From Corynebacterium meitnerae (GTDB taxonomy: Bacteria; Actinomycetota; Actinomycetes; Mycobacteriales; Mycobacteriaceae), in assembly GCF_027570075.1 (NCBI RefSeq), contig NZ_JAKMUS010000009.1:31411-95410 (forward strand): DNA of 64,000 nucleotides, given 5' to 3'. Shown in pieces: positions 35,875 to 44,479 of this stretch. The notes beneath the pieces were generated by a model. That model saw only the letters and a list, made by a program, of their open reading frames with translations. It did no database searches and was not told where the DNA came from. The position numbers and the translations under genes were made by a program. Within the stretch, counting starts at the first letter, position 1; each line of letters opens with the position of its first letter.

Positions 35875-36710
35875 CCCAGACCCCGTTGCCGCGGGTGATG
35901 GCCATTGTGAACCGCACCCCGGATTCCTTCTACGACCAAGGCGCGACCTTCCAATTCGAGGATGCTCTCCGCCGCTGCGCCGAGGTGGTGGAGGCAGGTG
36001 CCGCGATTATCGACGTCGGTGGTGTCAAGGCCGGTCCAGGCCAAGAGGTTGACGTCGCGGAGGAGACTGAGCGGGTCGTTCCTCTCATCGCTGCGATTCG
36101 GCAGCAGTACCCGGATGTAGATATCTCCGTGGACACGTGGCGCGCTTCCGTCGCCGATGCGGCGGTGGATGCGGGAGCCACCATCATCAACGACACGTGG
36201 GCGGGCTTCGATCCGGAGCTCGTCGAGGTCGCCGGCGCGCGCAAGGTCGGCTACGTGTGCTCGCACACAGGCGGAGCCACGCCGCGTACGCGTCCGCACA
36301 GAGTGCTTTACGACGACGTGGTGGCCCACATCATCCACACCACCACCGCCTTGGCCGAACGCGCTGCTGCTTGCGGTGCGCCGGAGGAGAAAGTCTTCAT
36401 CGACCCGACCCATGACTTTGGTAAGAACACCTTCCACGGTCTGGAGATTCTGCGCCGCATTGAAGAGATCACCGCGACCGGATGGCCGGTGCTCATGGCG
36501 CTGTCCAATAAGGACTTCATCGGGGAGACCCTGGACCGCCCAGTGGGCGAGCGGGTTGCCGGCACGCTCGCCGCAACGGCCTGGTGCGCCGCACGAGGGG
36601 TGGCGGCATTCCGGGTGCACGAAGTCGCTGAAACCGTCGACGTCATCCGCATGACCGCCGCCATCCAAGGCGCCACCGCACCCTTAAACACCGTGCGAGG
36701 ACTCGCATGA
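35871..36710 (+). CDS. folP2: Dihydropteroate synthase-like protein
   Basis: 279 residues, TIM-barrel pterin-binding protein. MAIVNRTPDSFYD (pterin site), IIDVGGVKAGPG where the usual Gly-Glu-Ser-Thr motif is changed, ISVDTWRA, and IIND. Mycobacterial FolP2 (Rv1207), at the same place upstream of gpgS, does not make dihydropteroate detectably; the altered DVGGVKAGPG loop here fits that. Function therefore uncertain. Start GTG overlaps the LOG stop; end overlaps gpgS (ATGA). Confidence 0.88.
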   Translation: MTQTPLPRVMAIVNRTPDSFYDQGATFQFEDALRRCAEVVEAGAAIIDVGGVKAGPGQEVDVAEETERVVPLIAAIRQQYPDVDISVDTWRASVADAAVDAGATIINDTWAGFDPELVEVAGARKVGYVCSHTGGATPRTRPHRVLYDDVVAHIIHTTTALAERAAACGAPEEKVFIDPTHDFGKNTFHGLEILRRIEEITATGWPVLMALSNKDFIGETLDRPVGERVAGTLAATAWCAARGVAAFRVHEVAETVDVIRMTAAIQGATAPLNTVRGLA

Positions 36711-37438
36711 GGGTCTCCGTTGTCATCCCGGCGCTGAATGAGGAAGCCACCGTCGCCGGTGTTGTGAAAGCAGCTCTGGCCTCCTGCGCCAGCGAGGTGA
36801 TCGTGGTGGATTCGGACTCCACGGATAACACCGCCGCCGTCGCCCGCGAGGCCGGTGCGACGGTGCTTAATTGGCGTGACATCGCCCCTGACATCCCTGT
36901 CCGTCCCGGCAAGGGCGAAGCGCTCTGGCGCGGGGTGCGTGCCGCCACGGGTGATGTGGTGGTGTTCCTCGATGCCGACGTGACCACGGTGGAGCCGGGG
37001 TGGGTGGATGGGTTGGCGGGGGAGTTCGCGAATAAGCACGTTCAGCTGGTGAAGGCGACCTATCGCCGCACGCTCGACGGCGAGGAACATGGCGGCGGGC
37101 GCGTGACGGAGCTGACTGCGAAACCACTGCTCAAGCTACTGTTTCCCGATGTTCCCGCGATCGAACAACCCCTCGCCGGTGAATACGCCATCCGGCGCGA
37201 GGCTGCTTTGCGCCTGCCGTTCGTGGCGGGGTACGGCGTGGAGGTGGGCCTGCTCATTGATGTGGCCACCACCTACGGGCCAGATGCCATCACCCAGGTC
37301 AACCTCGGTGTGAAAACGCACCGTAACCGGCCGCTGGCAGAGCTGGTGGGGATGTCCGAGATCGTCGCCCGCACCATCCTTCACCGCGCCGGGGTTGCTG
37401 ACACCGCAGTGGAGGAACGCGCTCCCTGGGTGGGATAA
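36707..37438 (+). CDS. gpgS: Glucosyl-3-phosphoglycerate synthase
   Basis: 243 residues, GT-A glycosyltransferase (GT81). VSVVIPALNEEATVAGVV at the N-terminus, VDSDSTDNTAAVA and the metal motif VFLDADVTT; GEYAIRREAALRLPF in the acceptor part. It transfers glucose to 3-phosphoglycerate, starting methylglucose lipopolysaccharide-type polymers or glucosylglycerate. Shorter than the roughly 320-residue mycobacterial enzyme, lacking its C-terminal extension. Operon with folP2, as in Rv1207-Rv1208. Confidence 0.88.
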   Translation: MRVSVVIPALNEEATVAGVVKAALASCASEVIVVDSDSTDNTAAVAREAGATVLNWRDIAPDIPVRPGKGEALWRGVRAATGDVVVFLDADVTTVEPGWVDGLAGEFANKHVQLVKATYRRTLDGEEHGGGRVTELTAKPLLKLLFPDVPAIEQPLAGEYAIRREAALRLPFVAGYGVEVGLLIDVATTYGPDAITQVNLGVKTHRNRPLAELVGMSEIVARTILHRAGVADTAVEERAPWVG

Positions 37439-37447
37439 ACTCGCCTC

Positions 37448-37738
37448 ATGCTGTCGTGGATACTGCTCATCCTTGTTATCGCCGCTGTGTTCGTCTTTGG
37501 TATTTGGTTGTCGGCCAGTCTGTTCGGGCGCGGCGAGGTCCTGCCGCCGATGGATGAACCCGCCGACGTGATCGCGGCGAACCGTGCCGCCGTGGCCGAA
37601 GGGCGCTTCGAGGACATCACATTAGAGGTGGTCGCGCGCGGTTACCGCCAAGATCAGGTGGATGCGCTCGTCGAAGACTTCAGGCAGTTTGGCGCCGGTG
37701 CGAGTACAATCGGGCTAGTTGAATTTGTTGAAGAATAA
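37448..37738 (+). CDS. Small membrane protein, DivIVA-like C-terminus
   Basis: 96 residues. One N-terminal transmembrane helix (about 3-25), then a cytoplasmic segment with ITLEVVARGYRQDQVDALVEDF, which resembles the short DivIVA N-terminal motif (GY-x-x-x-x-VD). Rv1209 occupies this position in mycobacteria. Function unknown. Confidence 0.78.
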   Translation: MLSWILLILVIAAVFVFGIWLSASLFGRGEVLPPMDEPADVIAANRAAVAEGRFEDITLEVVARGYRQDQVDALVEDFRQFGAGASTIGLVEFVEE

Positions 37739-37751
37739 GGAGTGACACCGC

Positions 37752-37922
37752 ATGGCAGCAATGAAGCCGCGCACTGGAAACGGCCCGATGGAAGTGGTCG
37801 AGGAAAGCCGCAAGATTGTGATGCGTATCCCGTCCGACGGTGGTGGCCGTCTCGTGGTTGAGCTCAACAACGAGGAAGCAACGGAGCTGGGCAACCTGCT
37901 GTTGTCCGTGGCAGGGGAGTAA
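37752..37922 (+). CDS. DUF3117 protein
   Basis: 56 residues, start MAAMKPRTGNGPMEVVEESR and continuing IVMRIPSDGGGRLVVELNNE, nearly invariant in actinobacteria (Rv1211 homologue). It follows AAGGAG with a 9-nt spacer. Function unknown; strong conservation and a fixed place between gpgS and the glycogen genes suggest an essential small role. Confidence 0.93.
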   Translation: MAAMKPRTGNGPMEVVEESRKIVMRIPSDGGGRLVVELNNEEATELGNLLLSVAGE

Positions 37923-37932
37923 TAGGAACTTT

Positions 37933-38799
37933 ATGCTCCAGCACGTCATTGACGTTCTCGCCGACCCAATTGATGGGTCGGCGCTTTGCGGTGCGGACGA
38001 GTTTTCGCGCCTGGTGTCCACCACGGGTCATTCTTATGATGTGGCCAAGCAGGGCTACGTCACGTTGGCCTCCGGCGCGGGCTTGAACCATGAGGGCGAT
38101 AGCCCCGAAATGGTTGCTTCGCGCGAAGCGTTCCTGTCGCGCGGTCATTTCGCGCCGTTCGTGGAAACGGTTACGGAGCGCGTGCTTGATGCGCTCTCGC
38201 ACGGATCGCTTGTCGACGATGTGCAGCCCACCATCCTCGAAGTCGGCGCCGGCACCGGCTACTACCTGTCGCACACCCTTGATGCAGTGGAGAATTCCCG
38301 CGGCGTGGGTGTGGATATTGCCGTTCCGGCTGCGAAGCACTTGGCAAAGTCCCACTCGCGCGTAGGCGCTGTGGTGGCGGATGTGTGGACGGGCTTGCCG
38401 TTGCAGGATGCGTCCGTGGACGTGATCACGGTGATCTTCGCGCCCCGTAACCCGGCGGAGTTTGCTCGTGTGCTCCGCGATGAGGGTGAGGTCATTGTTC
38501 TTACCCCGCAGCAGGGGCACCTGGATGAGCTGCGTGAACCCCTCGGCATTCTGGGGGTGGAAGACGGCAAGGTTGACCGCCTCCTTGAACAATCCCGCGG
38601 CCACCTGGAGCAGGTGGGGGAGGGCGAACTTATTGAGTTCCCCATGCGCCTTGACCGTGAGGCGATTGCGGCGCAGGTGGGCATGAGCCCATCCGCCCGC
38701 CATATTGAGCCTGAGGTTCTGGCTCAGCGCGTTGCTGCTCTGCCGGAGACCATGGAGGTCACCGCGCGAGCACAGCTGACGCGACTCCGCAAAATCTAG
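37933..38799 (+). CDS. RlmA-like 23S rRNA guanine N1-methyltransferase
   Basis: 288 residues. SAM Rossmann motif ILEVGAGTGYYLSHTLD and the RlmA signature GDSPEMVASREAFLSRGHF. RlmA I/II methylate G745/G748 of 23S rRNA; II-type confers tylosin tolerance. The usual N-terminal four-Cys zinc finger is reduced (one Cys, residues 1-30), as in other actinobacterial members, so substrate is inferred. The ATG at 37933 is 10 bp after the DUF3117 stop. Last gene of the dapE operon; its stop lies in the hairpin 38796-38824. Confidence 0.82.
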   Translation: MLQHVIDVLADPIDGSALCGADEFSRLVSTTGHSYDVAKQGYVTLASGAGLNHEGDSPEMVASREAFLSRGHFAPFVETVTERVLDALSHGSLVDDVQPTILEVGAGTGYYLSHTLDAVENSRGVGVDIAVPAAKHLAKSHSRVGAVVADVWTGLPLQDASVDVITVIFAPRNPAEFARVLRDEGEVIVLTPQQGHLDELREPLGILGVEDGKVDRLLEQSRGHLEQVGEGELIEFPMRLDREAIAAQVGMSPSARHIEPEVLAQRVAALPETMEVTARAQLTRLRKI

Positions 38800-38824
38800 G
38801 TAGGGCGTAAAACGCCCTACCTAG
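38796..38824. other. Perfect 13-bp hairpin carrying two convergent stop codons
   Basis: CTAGGTAGGGCGT (38796-38808), loop AAA, ACGCCCTACCTAG (38812-38824). The TAG stops of the RlmA-like gene (plus) and the GH32-like gene (minus) lie in the two arms. There is no long U-tract; it may act as a bidirectional terminator or mRNA-end stabiliser. Confidence 0.7.
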
Positions 38825-40209
38825 GCGCTGACTCCGCGGCGCTGCTGTTCGTTGATCTCCGCATCACCATCAACGGTGGTGCGGATATCTGCTACGCCGT
38901 TTTCTGGCCAGAAGCGGCTGGAGAGGGTGACGGCGCCGCCGCCGGCAAAGATTTCGATGGCGGAGCCGTCGATAAGCACAGAAATGTGATCCTCGTCCTC
39001 GTCGTCGAGTTCGGCGACGGCGGGCTGGCCATCGAGGCGGTCCAGCGTGATCTTGTCACCGGAGTGGACGATGGTGGCGCACGTTTTGCCTTGGGAATCC
39101 ACGATGTCGAGGGTGATGCTGGATCCAACGGGGATCTCACACAGTCCGGTCCACAGCATGGCGCGCTCGGACGCACCGACCGCGGATGGCAGGCCTGGTG
39201 CCGGGGTTTGGTAGAGCTTGCCACCGGCGAGGGTGACTACGCGGGGCAGGGACAGCGCGTTGGCCCAACCTTCTGTAGCCCACGTGGGCTGCGTGGTCGG
39301 GTCCCCACCCCGCCCGCTGGAGGCAAGGAGGCCGAAGATGCGGGCCTCGGCGTAACGCTCATCATCCGTCTGGGTGCCCGGCACGACGTTGGTGCTGCGC
39401 GGGCGAGTGAAATCGTGGCCGTAATCGAGACGGCTAAATGGGGTGGTCACGCGGAATTCAGCGCCGTCGAGGGTGCCCACGAGGTAGCCGGAGACCTCGC
39501 CGTCTTCGCGCTCCTGGGTGAGGAAGAGCACGTCGTAGATGACGCCGTCCACCTCATCGCGCAGGCGGATGATGCGAGGTGCGACGGTACGTGCGTCCTC
39601 CGGGATGCCGCTATCCCCGTCGAAGCTCAAGGGACCGATGAGGGTCCAGGTCTCCTGATCAGTGGACTCTAGAACCACAGGCACCGGATTATCTTCCTGG
39701 CCGGTGGAGGCCAGCATGAGCCAGCCGGCCTGGCCTTGGTCGCGGTCCTCGTTTTCCTCCCAGTCCGGCACAACGCAGGGGGAGCGGAAGCGGAGGAAGC
39801 GGCCGGTGTCTTTGACTACCGGACCGAGGCGACGCACGCCCGGGTCGACGTCATCGGATTCATCGAGGTGCTCGCAGAGCGCGTCAATGTCGTCGACGTG
39901 CGCAACCTGGATGGTGGTGCCAGCGGAGGTCTCCGAGGTGAAGTACAGCGAGGTACCGGTCTTGCTGGCTACGACGGAGCCGGCGAGTACGCGCGTTTCG
40001 CCGCCGACGGGGACAACAACGTCGTCGCATTCGTAGAAGTCAAAGGGCGTGCCTTCAGAGAATTGGTGCGCCCAGCGGGTGGGTGCGCCTGGCTCCGTTT
40101 CGTACTGGTAGAACAGGTGCCAGTCGTCTCCGTTGCGGAGCATGCCGGCGGCGGCGTCGAGGATGCCGCGCTCAGCGGTGACGTGCAGTTCTGGTCTCAA
40201 AGTGCTCAC
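38821..40209 (-). CDS. Glycoside hydrolase family 32-like protein, degenerate active site
   Basis: 462 residues aligning with GH32 beta-fructosidases (five-bladed propeller plus C-terminal beta-sandwich): GMLRNGDDWHLFYQY after the first motif, RFRSPCVVPDW, LSLPRVVTLAGGKLYQ and HISVLIDGSAIEIFAGGG. The catalytic NDPNG is replaced by LDAAAG (Asp kept), RDP by RSP, and the acid/base EC motif is not evident (VAPRII). It is probably not a normal sucrose hydrolase; it may bind or process another sugar. GTG start with AAAGGA upstream, 36 bp after glgA. Confidence 0.8.
   Translation of the reverse strand: MSTLRPELHVTAERGILDAAAGMLRNGDDWHLFYQYETEPGAPTRWAHQFSEGTPFDFYECDDVVVPVGGETRVLAGSVVASKTGTSLYFTSETSAGTTIQVAHVDDIDALCEHLDESDDVDPGVRRLGPVVKDTGRFLRFRSPCVVPDWEENEDRDQGQAGWLMLASTGQEDNPVPVVLESTDQETWTLIGPLSFDGDSGIPEDARTVAPRIIRLRDEVDGVIYDVLFLTQEREDGEVSGYLVGTLDGAEFRVTTPFSRLDYGHDFTRPRSTNVVPGTQTDDERYAEARIFGLLASSGRGGDPTTQPTWATEGWANALSLPRVVTLAGGKLYQTPAPGLPSAVGASERAMLWTGLCEIPVGSSITLDIVDSQGKTCATIVHSGDKITLDRLDGQPAVAELDDEDEDHISVLIDGSAIEIFAGGGAVTLSSRFWPENGVADIRTTVDGDAEINEQQRRGVSA
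38967..38977 (-). repeat. 11-mer GCTTATCGACG, copy 10
   Basis: In the GH32-like gene (Leu-Ile-Asp). Confidence 0.8.
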
Positions 40210-40245
40210 TGTCGTGGTTCCTTTGCGTGCTGTTGTGGGGCGCCG

Positions 40246-41424
40246 CTACATGAGCGAGGCGTAGACGTCTACGGTTTGCTGGGCGATCTTGTCCCAGGTG
40301 AATTCTTGTTTCACGCGGGCTAGGCCTGCGGCGGCGAACTTCTTGGTCAGTTCGGCGTCAGCTGCCAGTGCGTTAACGGCGGAAGCGATGTCCTTTTCAA
40401 AGGTGGTCGTGTCCGCTTCGTCGTAGTTGACGAGGGTACCCGTTTCGCCGTCAACGACAACCTCGGGAATTCCACCCACGTCAGACGCGACAACGGCGGT
40501 TTCACACGCCATGGCTTCCAGGTTCACAATGCCGAGCGGCTCGTACACCGAGGGGCACACGAAGATGTCGGCGGCGGAGTAAATCTCACGGATTTCCTCC
40601 TTCGGCAGCATGTCCGTCACCCAGTGCACACCGTCGCGTGTTTCGCGCAGCTGATTCACCAGACCTTCCGTCTCCGCCGCAATCTCCGGCGTATCGGGCG
40701 CACCGGCGCACAGAATGATCTGGATGTCCTTGTCAAAGTCCTGCGCCGCCTTAACCAGGTGGGGCACGCCCTTCTGGCGGGTGATGCGGCCGACAAAGGC
40801 GACGACTGGGCGGGAGGTATCCACCCCAAGACGTTCGATGATGCCGGTGGATTCTGGTGCCTCGGGGGCGACGTGGAACCATTCGGCGGTGTCGATGCCG
40901 TTGAGGATGACATGGACCCGAGATTCGTCGATACGCGGGTAGGCGCGCAAGATGGCGTCCTTCATACCAGAGGACACACCGATGACCGCATCGGCGTTCT
41001 CCATGGCGTTCTTCTCAGACCAGGAGGAGACGTCATAGCCGCCGCCGAGCTGCTCGCGCTTCCACGGGCGATCCGGCTCAAGGGAGTGTGCCGTAACCAC
41101 GTGGGGGATGCCGTGCAGCAGGCCAGCGAGGTGGCCGCCCAGGCCGGAGTACCAGGTGTGGGAGTGGACCACGTCGACGTTGGTGGCGGCGTGGGCCATC
41201 CGCAGGCCCGCCGACAAGGTCTTGAGCGCGCTATTTGCTTCCGCGAGCTCAGGGTCAACGCCGTGGACGTAGACGCCTTCCATATCGCGCGGCTCACCCA
41301 TGCAGTGGACATCCACCTCAACGCCATCCAGCTGGCGCATGAAGCGCGTCAGCTCCGTGACGTGAACGCCAGCACCACCGTAAATTTCCGGCGGGTATTC
41401 GCGGGTCATCATTCCGACTCTCAT
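40246..41424 (-). CDS. glgA: Glycogen synthase / alpha-maltose-1-phosphate synthase (GT4)
   Basis: 392 residues, GT-B fold. Start MRVGMMTREYPPEIYGGAGV is the typical N-terminus of actinobacterial GlgA/GlgM (Rv1212c type), which uses ADP-glucose to make glucan or maltose-1-phosphate. VAFVGRITRQKGVPHLVKA and PSVYEPLGIVNLEAMAC (E-x7-E catalytic motif) are in the C-terminal domain. The ATG at 41424 is preferred over GTG 41436 because TAGTGT (41433-41438) ends 8 nt upstream and the GTG falls inside it. Divergent from glgC. Confidence 0.92.
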   Translation of the reverse strand: MRVGMMTREYPPEIYGGAGVHVTELTRFMRQLDGVEVDVHCMGEPRDMEGVYVHGVDPELAEANSALKTLSAGLRMAHAATNVDVVHSHTWYSGLGGHLAGLLHGIPHVVTAHSLEPDRPWKREQLGGGYDVSSWSEKNAMENADAVIGVSSGMKDAILRAYPRIDESRVHVILNGIDTAEWFHVAPEAPESTGIIERLGVDTSRPVVAFVGRITRQKGVPHLVKAAQDFDKDIQIILCAGAPDTPEIAAETEGLVNQLRETRDGVHWVTDMLPKEEIREIYSAADIFVCPSVYEPLGIVNLEAMACETAVVASDVGGIPEVVVDGETGTLVNYDEADTTTFEKDIASAVNALAADAELTKKFAAAGLARVKQEFTWDKIAQQTVDVYASLM

Positions 41425-41432
41425 GACTTCCG

Positions 41433-41527
41433 ACACTAGCCACGTTTGCGCATCGCTGCATGGGGTGGTCGCGCGTGGGTAATTTCGGGTGTGAAGCGCT
41501 GCAAGAATGTGGCAACTTCCCTAGTCT
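41433..41527. promoter_or_regulatory. glgA/glgC divergent promoter region
   Basis: Minus-strand TAGTGT (41433-41438) ends 8 nt before the glgA ATG; plus-strand TAGTCT (41522-41527) ends 7 nt before the glgC GTG. Neither gene has a Shine-Dalgarno sequence, so both are expected to be leaderless. The 83 bp between the two hexamers is free for regulators. Confidence 0.5.
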
Positions 41528-41534
41528 TGGGGGT

Positions 41535-42758
41535 GTGATACGCCAGCCGAATGTTCTCGCCATCGTCCTCGCCGGTGGAGAGGGGAAGCGACTGTTTCCG
41601 CTCACTCTCGACCGTGCTAAGCCCGCTGTCCCGTTTGGCGGTAACTACCGCCTGATTGATTTCGTTCTGTCGAACCTGGTGAACGCGGGCTACAACCGTA
41701 TTGCGGTGCTCACGCAGTACAAGTCCCACTCGCTGGACCGCCACGTGGCTACGGCGTGGAATTTCTCCGGTCCGACGCACCAGTACATTGCGTCGGTGCC
41801 GGCGCAGCAGCGCCTGGGTAAGCGCTGGTACCAGGGTTCCGCGGATGCGCTGTTGCAGTCGCTGAACCTGATCTTCGATGAGTCCCCGGATTACGTCCTC
41901 GTCTTCGGTGCGGACCACGTTTACCGCATGGATCCGTCGCAGATGGTGGAGGACCACATCGCCTCCGGTAAGGCTTGCACCGTCGCGGGTATTCGCGTTC
42001 CGCGCAGTGAGGCATCCCAGTTCGGTTGCATCCAGTCTGATGAAAACGGTGCGATCACGGAGTTTTTGGAGAAGCCGGCTGACCCGCCAGGCACGCCGGA
42101 TGATCCGGAGATGACGTATGCGTCGATGGGCAATTACTGCTTTTCGACGGAGGCGTTGATCCAAGCCCTCCGCGACGACAACGAGAGCGAGGACTCGGAC
42201 CACGACATGGGCGGGGACATCATCCCGTACTTCGTCGAACGCGGTGAGGCGAATGTGTACGACTTCTCCTCGAACGAGGTCCCAGGTGCCACGGAGCGTG
42301 ACAAGGCGTACTGGCGTGACGTAGGTACCATTGACAGCTTCTACGACGCACACATGGATCTCATCTCCATCCACCCAGTGTTCAACCTCTACAACAAGGC
42401 GTGGCCGATTCACTCCACGGAGGATGAGAACCTGCCGCCGGCGAAGTTCGTCTCCGGAGGTATCGCGCAGGAGTCCATCATCGCGCCGGGCTCGATCATT
42501 TCGGGGTCCACGGTGCGTAACTCGGTGCTGTCTACCGATGTCTACGTGGAGGACGGCGCCGTGGTGGAGTCGTCTGTTCTCATGCCAGGTGTGCGCGTGG
42601 GCAGGGGAGCGATCGTGCGCCACGCGATCTTGGACAAGAACGTCTACGTCTCCGATGGTGCTGCGGTGGGCACGCACCGGGCGGATGATGAACGCCGTGG
42701 GTTCATTATCTCCGCCGACGGTGTTGTGGTTGTGGGGAAGGGCGAACTCGTCGAGTAG
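41535..42758 (+). CDS. glgC: Glucose-1-phosphate adenylyltransferase
   Basis: 407 residues, normal length. Pyrophosphorylase signature [20 protein letters not shown] and [13 protein letters not shown]; substrate segment [11 protein letters not shown] and [15 protein letters not shown]-terminal left-handed beta-helix ([20 protein letters not shown]). It makes ADP-glucose for GlgA. The GTG at 41535 is chosen because TAGTCT ends 7 nt upstream; an upstream ATG at 41460 would add a 25-residue non-conserved leader. Confidence 0.95.
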   Translation: MIRQPNVLAIVLAGGEGKRLFPLTLDRAKPAVPFGGNYRLIDFVLSNLVNAGYNRIAVLTQYKSHSLDRHVATAWNFSGPTHQYIASVPAQQRLGKRWYQGSADALLQSLNLIFDESPDYVLVFGADHVYRMDPSQMVEDHIASGKACTVAGIRVPRSEASQFGCIQSDENGAITEFLEKPADPPGTPDDPEMTYASMGNYCFSTEALIQALRDDNESEDSDHDMGGDIIPYFVERGEANVYDFSSNEVPGATERDKAYWRDVGTIDSFYDAHMDLISIHPVFNLYNKAWPIHSTEDENLPPAKFVSGGIAQESIIAPGSIISGSTVRNSVLSTDVYVEDGAVVESSVLMPGVRVGRGAIVRHAILDKNVYVSDGAAVGTHRADDERRGFIISADGVVVVGKGELVE

Positions 42759-42761
42759 CCC

Positions 42762-43415
42762 TTACTGGACGCGGGTCACCAGCGTGACGCCGGCGTCCAG
42801 CGGCAGGCGGGTGACCAATGCGCCCTCAAGGGTGTCCACCAGCGCGTCGGCTTCGCGGGCGGCGGTGGTGATGCGGTCGGTGCGGGATCCGTCGACAAGC
42901 GTGCCGTCCAGCAACGAGCCAAGCAGAACGAGCGTGCCACCTGGCGTGAGCAGTGGCCACGCGGCTTCGATGGCTGCGGGAAGGTCAACGGCCTCCACAT
43001 CCGCGACGACGAGGTGGTAGGACTCCGTAGCCAAACGCCCCAGCACGTCGAGCGGACGCGAAGGCAAAAAGCGCGTGCGCGAAGGGCCGAAGCCAGCGTC
43101 ACGGAAGGTGGCCTTCGCGCGTGCCTGGTGGTCTGCCTCCGGGTCGATGCAGGTGAGGTTGGACTTCTCCGGCAGGCCAGCGAGGATGTGCAGGCCTACG
43201 ACACCGGCGGCCGGAGTCATGGCTACCGCGCCGCCCTCACCCGAAGCTGCCAACGTGCCCAGCAGACTGCCGAGCGCCACGCTGGGGGCGGACAAGCCGT
43301 ACTCATCAGCATCCGCGCGTGCGGCATCGAGCGCTGCTTGCAGCTCAGGCTGGCCGCTGCGGCCAGCGGCGGTGGAAATGTACTCGTTCAGGGAAGAAAA
43401 TGCAGAGTCGCTCAC
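42762..43415 (-). CDS. O-methyltransferase family protein (SAM-dependent)
   Basis: 217 residues, class I methyltransferase of the O-methyltransferase-3 family (Rv1220c position, next to sigE). AVAMTPAAGVVGLHIL holds the SAM loop, CIDPEADH the acidic residue, LVVADVEAVD and GGTLVLLGSLLDG the later motifs. The start is placed at GTG 43415 because TAGGAT (43423-43428) ends exactly 7 nt upstream; the ATG at 43424 lies inside that hexamer. Substrate unknown. Confidence 0.85.
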   Translation of the reverse strand: MSDSAFSSLNEYISTAAGRSGQPELQAALDAARADADEYGLSAPSVALGSLLGTLAASGEGGAVAMTPAAGVVGLHILAGLPEKSNLTCIDPEADHQARAKATFRDAGFGPSRTRFLPSRPLDVLGRLATESYHLVVADVEAVDLPAAIEAAWPLLTPGGTLVLLGSLLDGTLVDGSRTDRITTAAREADALVDTLEGALVTRLPLDAGVTLVTRVQ

Positions 43416-43422
43416 ACCGGCC

Positions 43423-43428
43423 ATCCTA
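43423..43428 (-). promoter_or_regulatory. Leaderless -10 (TAGGAT) of the O-methyltransferase gene
   Basis: Ends 7 nt before GTG 43415 and overlaps the alternative ATG at 43424. Confidence 0.5.
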
Positions 43429-43530
43429 CGAAATGCAGGCGCTGCGAACGGGTGGGGCGCGCCGTGAGATCTCTTCACAGGTATTTCCTAGGGGCCGCGC
43501 ACACCAGTCTGGGGAGGATAGGGAACAATA

Positions 43531-44148
43531 GTGCACATGGATACGCCTGCTGAGCCTTTGGAGCCCATGGAGCCACTGACCGGAACCGCCGCTTTTGATG
43601 CGGGCGAAGGCGCCATGCCCACGTGGGCGGAGCTCGTCGAAGAGCACGCGGATAGCGTCTACCGCTTGGCTTTCCGTCTGTCCGGTAATCAGCAGGACGC
43701 AGAGGACCTGACGCAAGAAACGTTCATGCGCGTGTTCCGGAACCTGAAGTCCTACAAGCCCGGCACGTTTGAGGGCTGGCTGCACCGCATCACCACGAAC
43801 CTCTTCCTGGATATGGCCCGCCACCGCGCGAAGATCCGTATGGAGGCGCTGCCCGAAGATTATGAGCGTGTGCCGGGCACCGAGATGACCCCGGAGCAGG
43901 TCTACAGCGTGGCAAACCTGGACCCGGCTCTGCAGGAAGCGCTGGATGAGCTGAGCCCGGACTTCCGCGTCCCGGTGGTGCTCTGTGATGTGGTGGGCAT
44001 GAGCTACGAGGAGATCGGCAAGACCCTCGGTGTGAAGATGGGCACGGTGCGCTCCCGCATCCACCGCGGCCGTAGCCAGCTGCGTGACTCGCTGGAGGCG
44101 AAAGCCCAGACGAACGAAGGTGCCCGCGAGCTCATCCGTGCGTGGTAG
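43531..44148 (+). CDS. sigE: ECF RNA polymerase sigma factor SigE
   Basis: 205 residues. Region 2 contains [20 protein letters not shown] and region 4 [20 protein letters not shown] with [12 protein letters not shown] (helix-turn-helix). It is the surface-stress ECF sigma factor of C. glutamicum/M. tuberculosis (Rv1221). GTG 43531 or ATG 43537 could be the start; AGGG and GGAGG lie upstream. The next gene encodes its anti-sigma factor. Confidence 0.93.
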   Translation: MHMDTPAEPLEPMEPLTGTAAFDAGEGAMPTWAELVEEHADSVYRLAFRLSGNQQDAEDLTQETFMRVFRNLKSYKPGTFEGWLHRITTNLFLDMARHRAKIRMEALPEDYERVPGTEMTPEQVYSVANLDPALQEALDELSPDFRVPVVLCDVVGMSYEEIGKTLGVKMGTVRSRIHRGRSQLRDSLEAKAQTNEGARELIRAW

Positions 44149-44157
44149 GAGAATGCC

Positions 44158-44475
44158 ATGCCGAAGTTCGATTCGACAGACCACTTAAGTTTTGAGGCCG
44201 TGGCGGCGCTCATCGATGGGGAGTTGTCGCGCACCGCCGTTCACCGCGCGCGCCTGCATCTTGCGGTGTGCCAGGTGTGCAGGGATGAAGCAGCACGTCA
44301 GCGGGCAGCAGCGACAGCAGTGCGGGAACACAACGCCGATGGATGTCTGCGCGCGCCGCGTTCCTTGGTGGAAAAACTCGCTCACATGGAGGGGACGGAT
44401 ATCCCTGCCACTGCAGATCCGAAGCAGGGGCCGCTGAGTGCTACGTGGTCTAAATTGCGCGGGGGGCTAAAGTAG
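44158..44475 (+). CDS. cseE: Anti-sigma factor of SigE (zinc-binding)
   Basis: 105 residues. Zinc anti-sigma motif H-x3-C-x2-C in LHLAVCQVCRDEA (about residues 37-44) within the helical domain that wraps the sigma factor; no transmembrane helix, so it is a cytosolic regulator as RseA/CseE. ATG 9 bp after the sigE stop with GGAGA upstream; the same order occurs as Rv1221-Rv1222. Confidence 0.88.
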   Translation: MPKFDSTDHLSFEAVAALIDGELSRTAVHRARLHLAVCQVCRDEAARQRAAATAVREHNADGCLRAPRSLVEKLAHMEGTDIPATADPKQGPLSATWSKLRGGLK

Positions 44476-44479
44476 AGGC

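Noticed and set aside
41528..41534. TGGGGGT, similar to a RamA-type site, before glgC
   Set aside because: It is the seven bases between the -10 and the start codon, too short and badly placed to be called as an operator.
43439..43470. ECF-type autoregulated promoter (GGAAC/CGTT) before sigE
   Set aside because: A GCGAAC and a CGTG are present but their spacing (about 13 bp) does not fit the 16-19 bp of SigE/SigH promoters.
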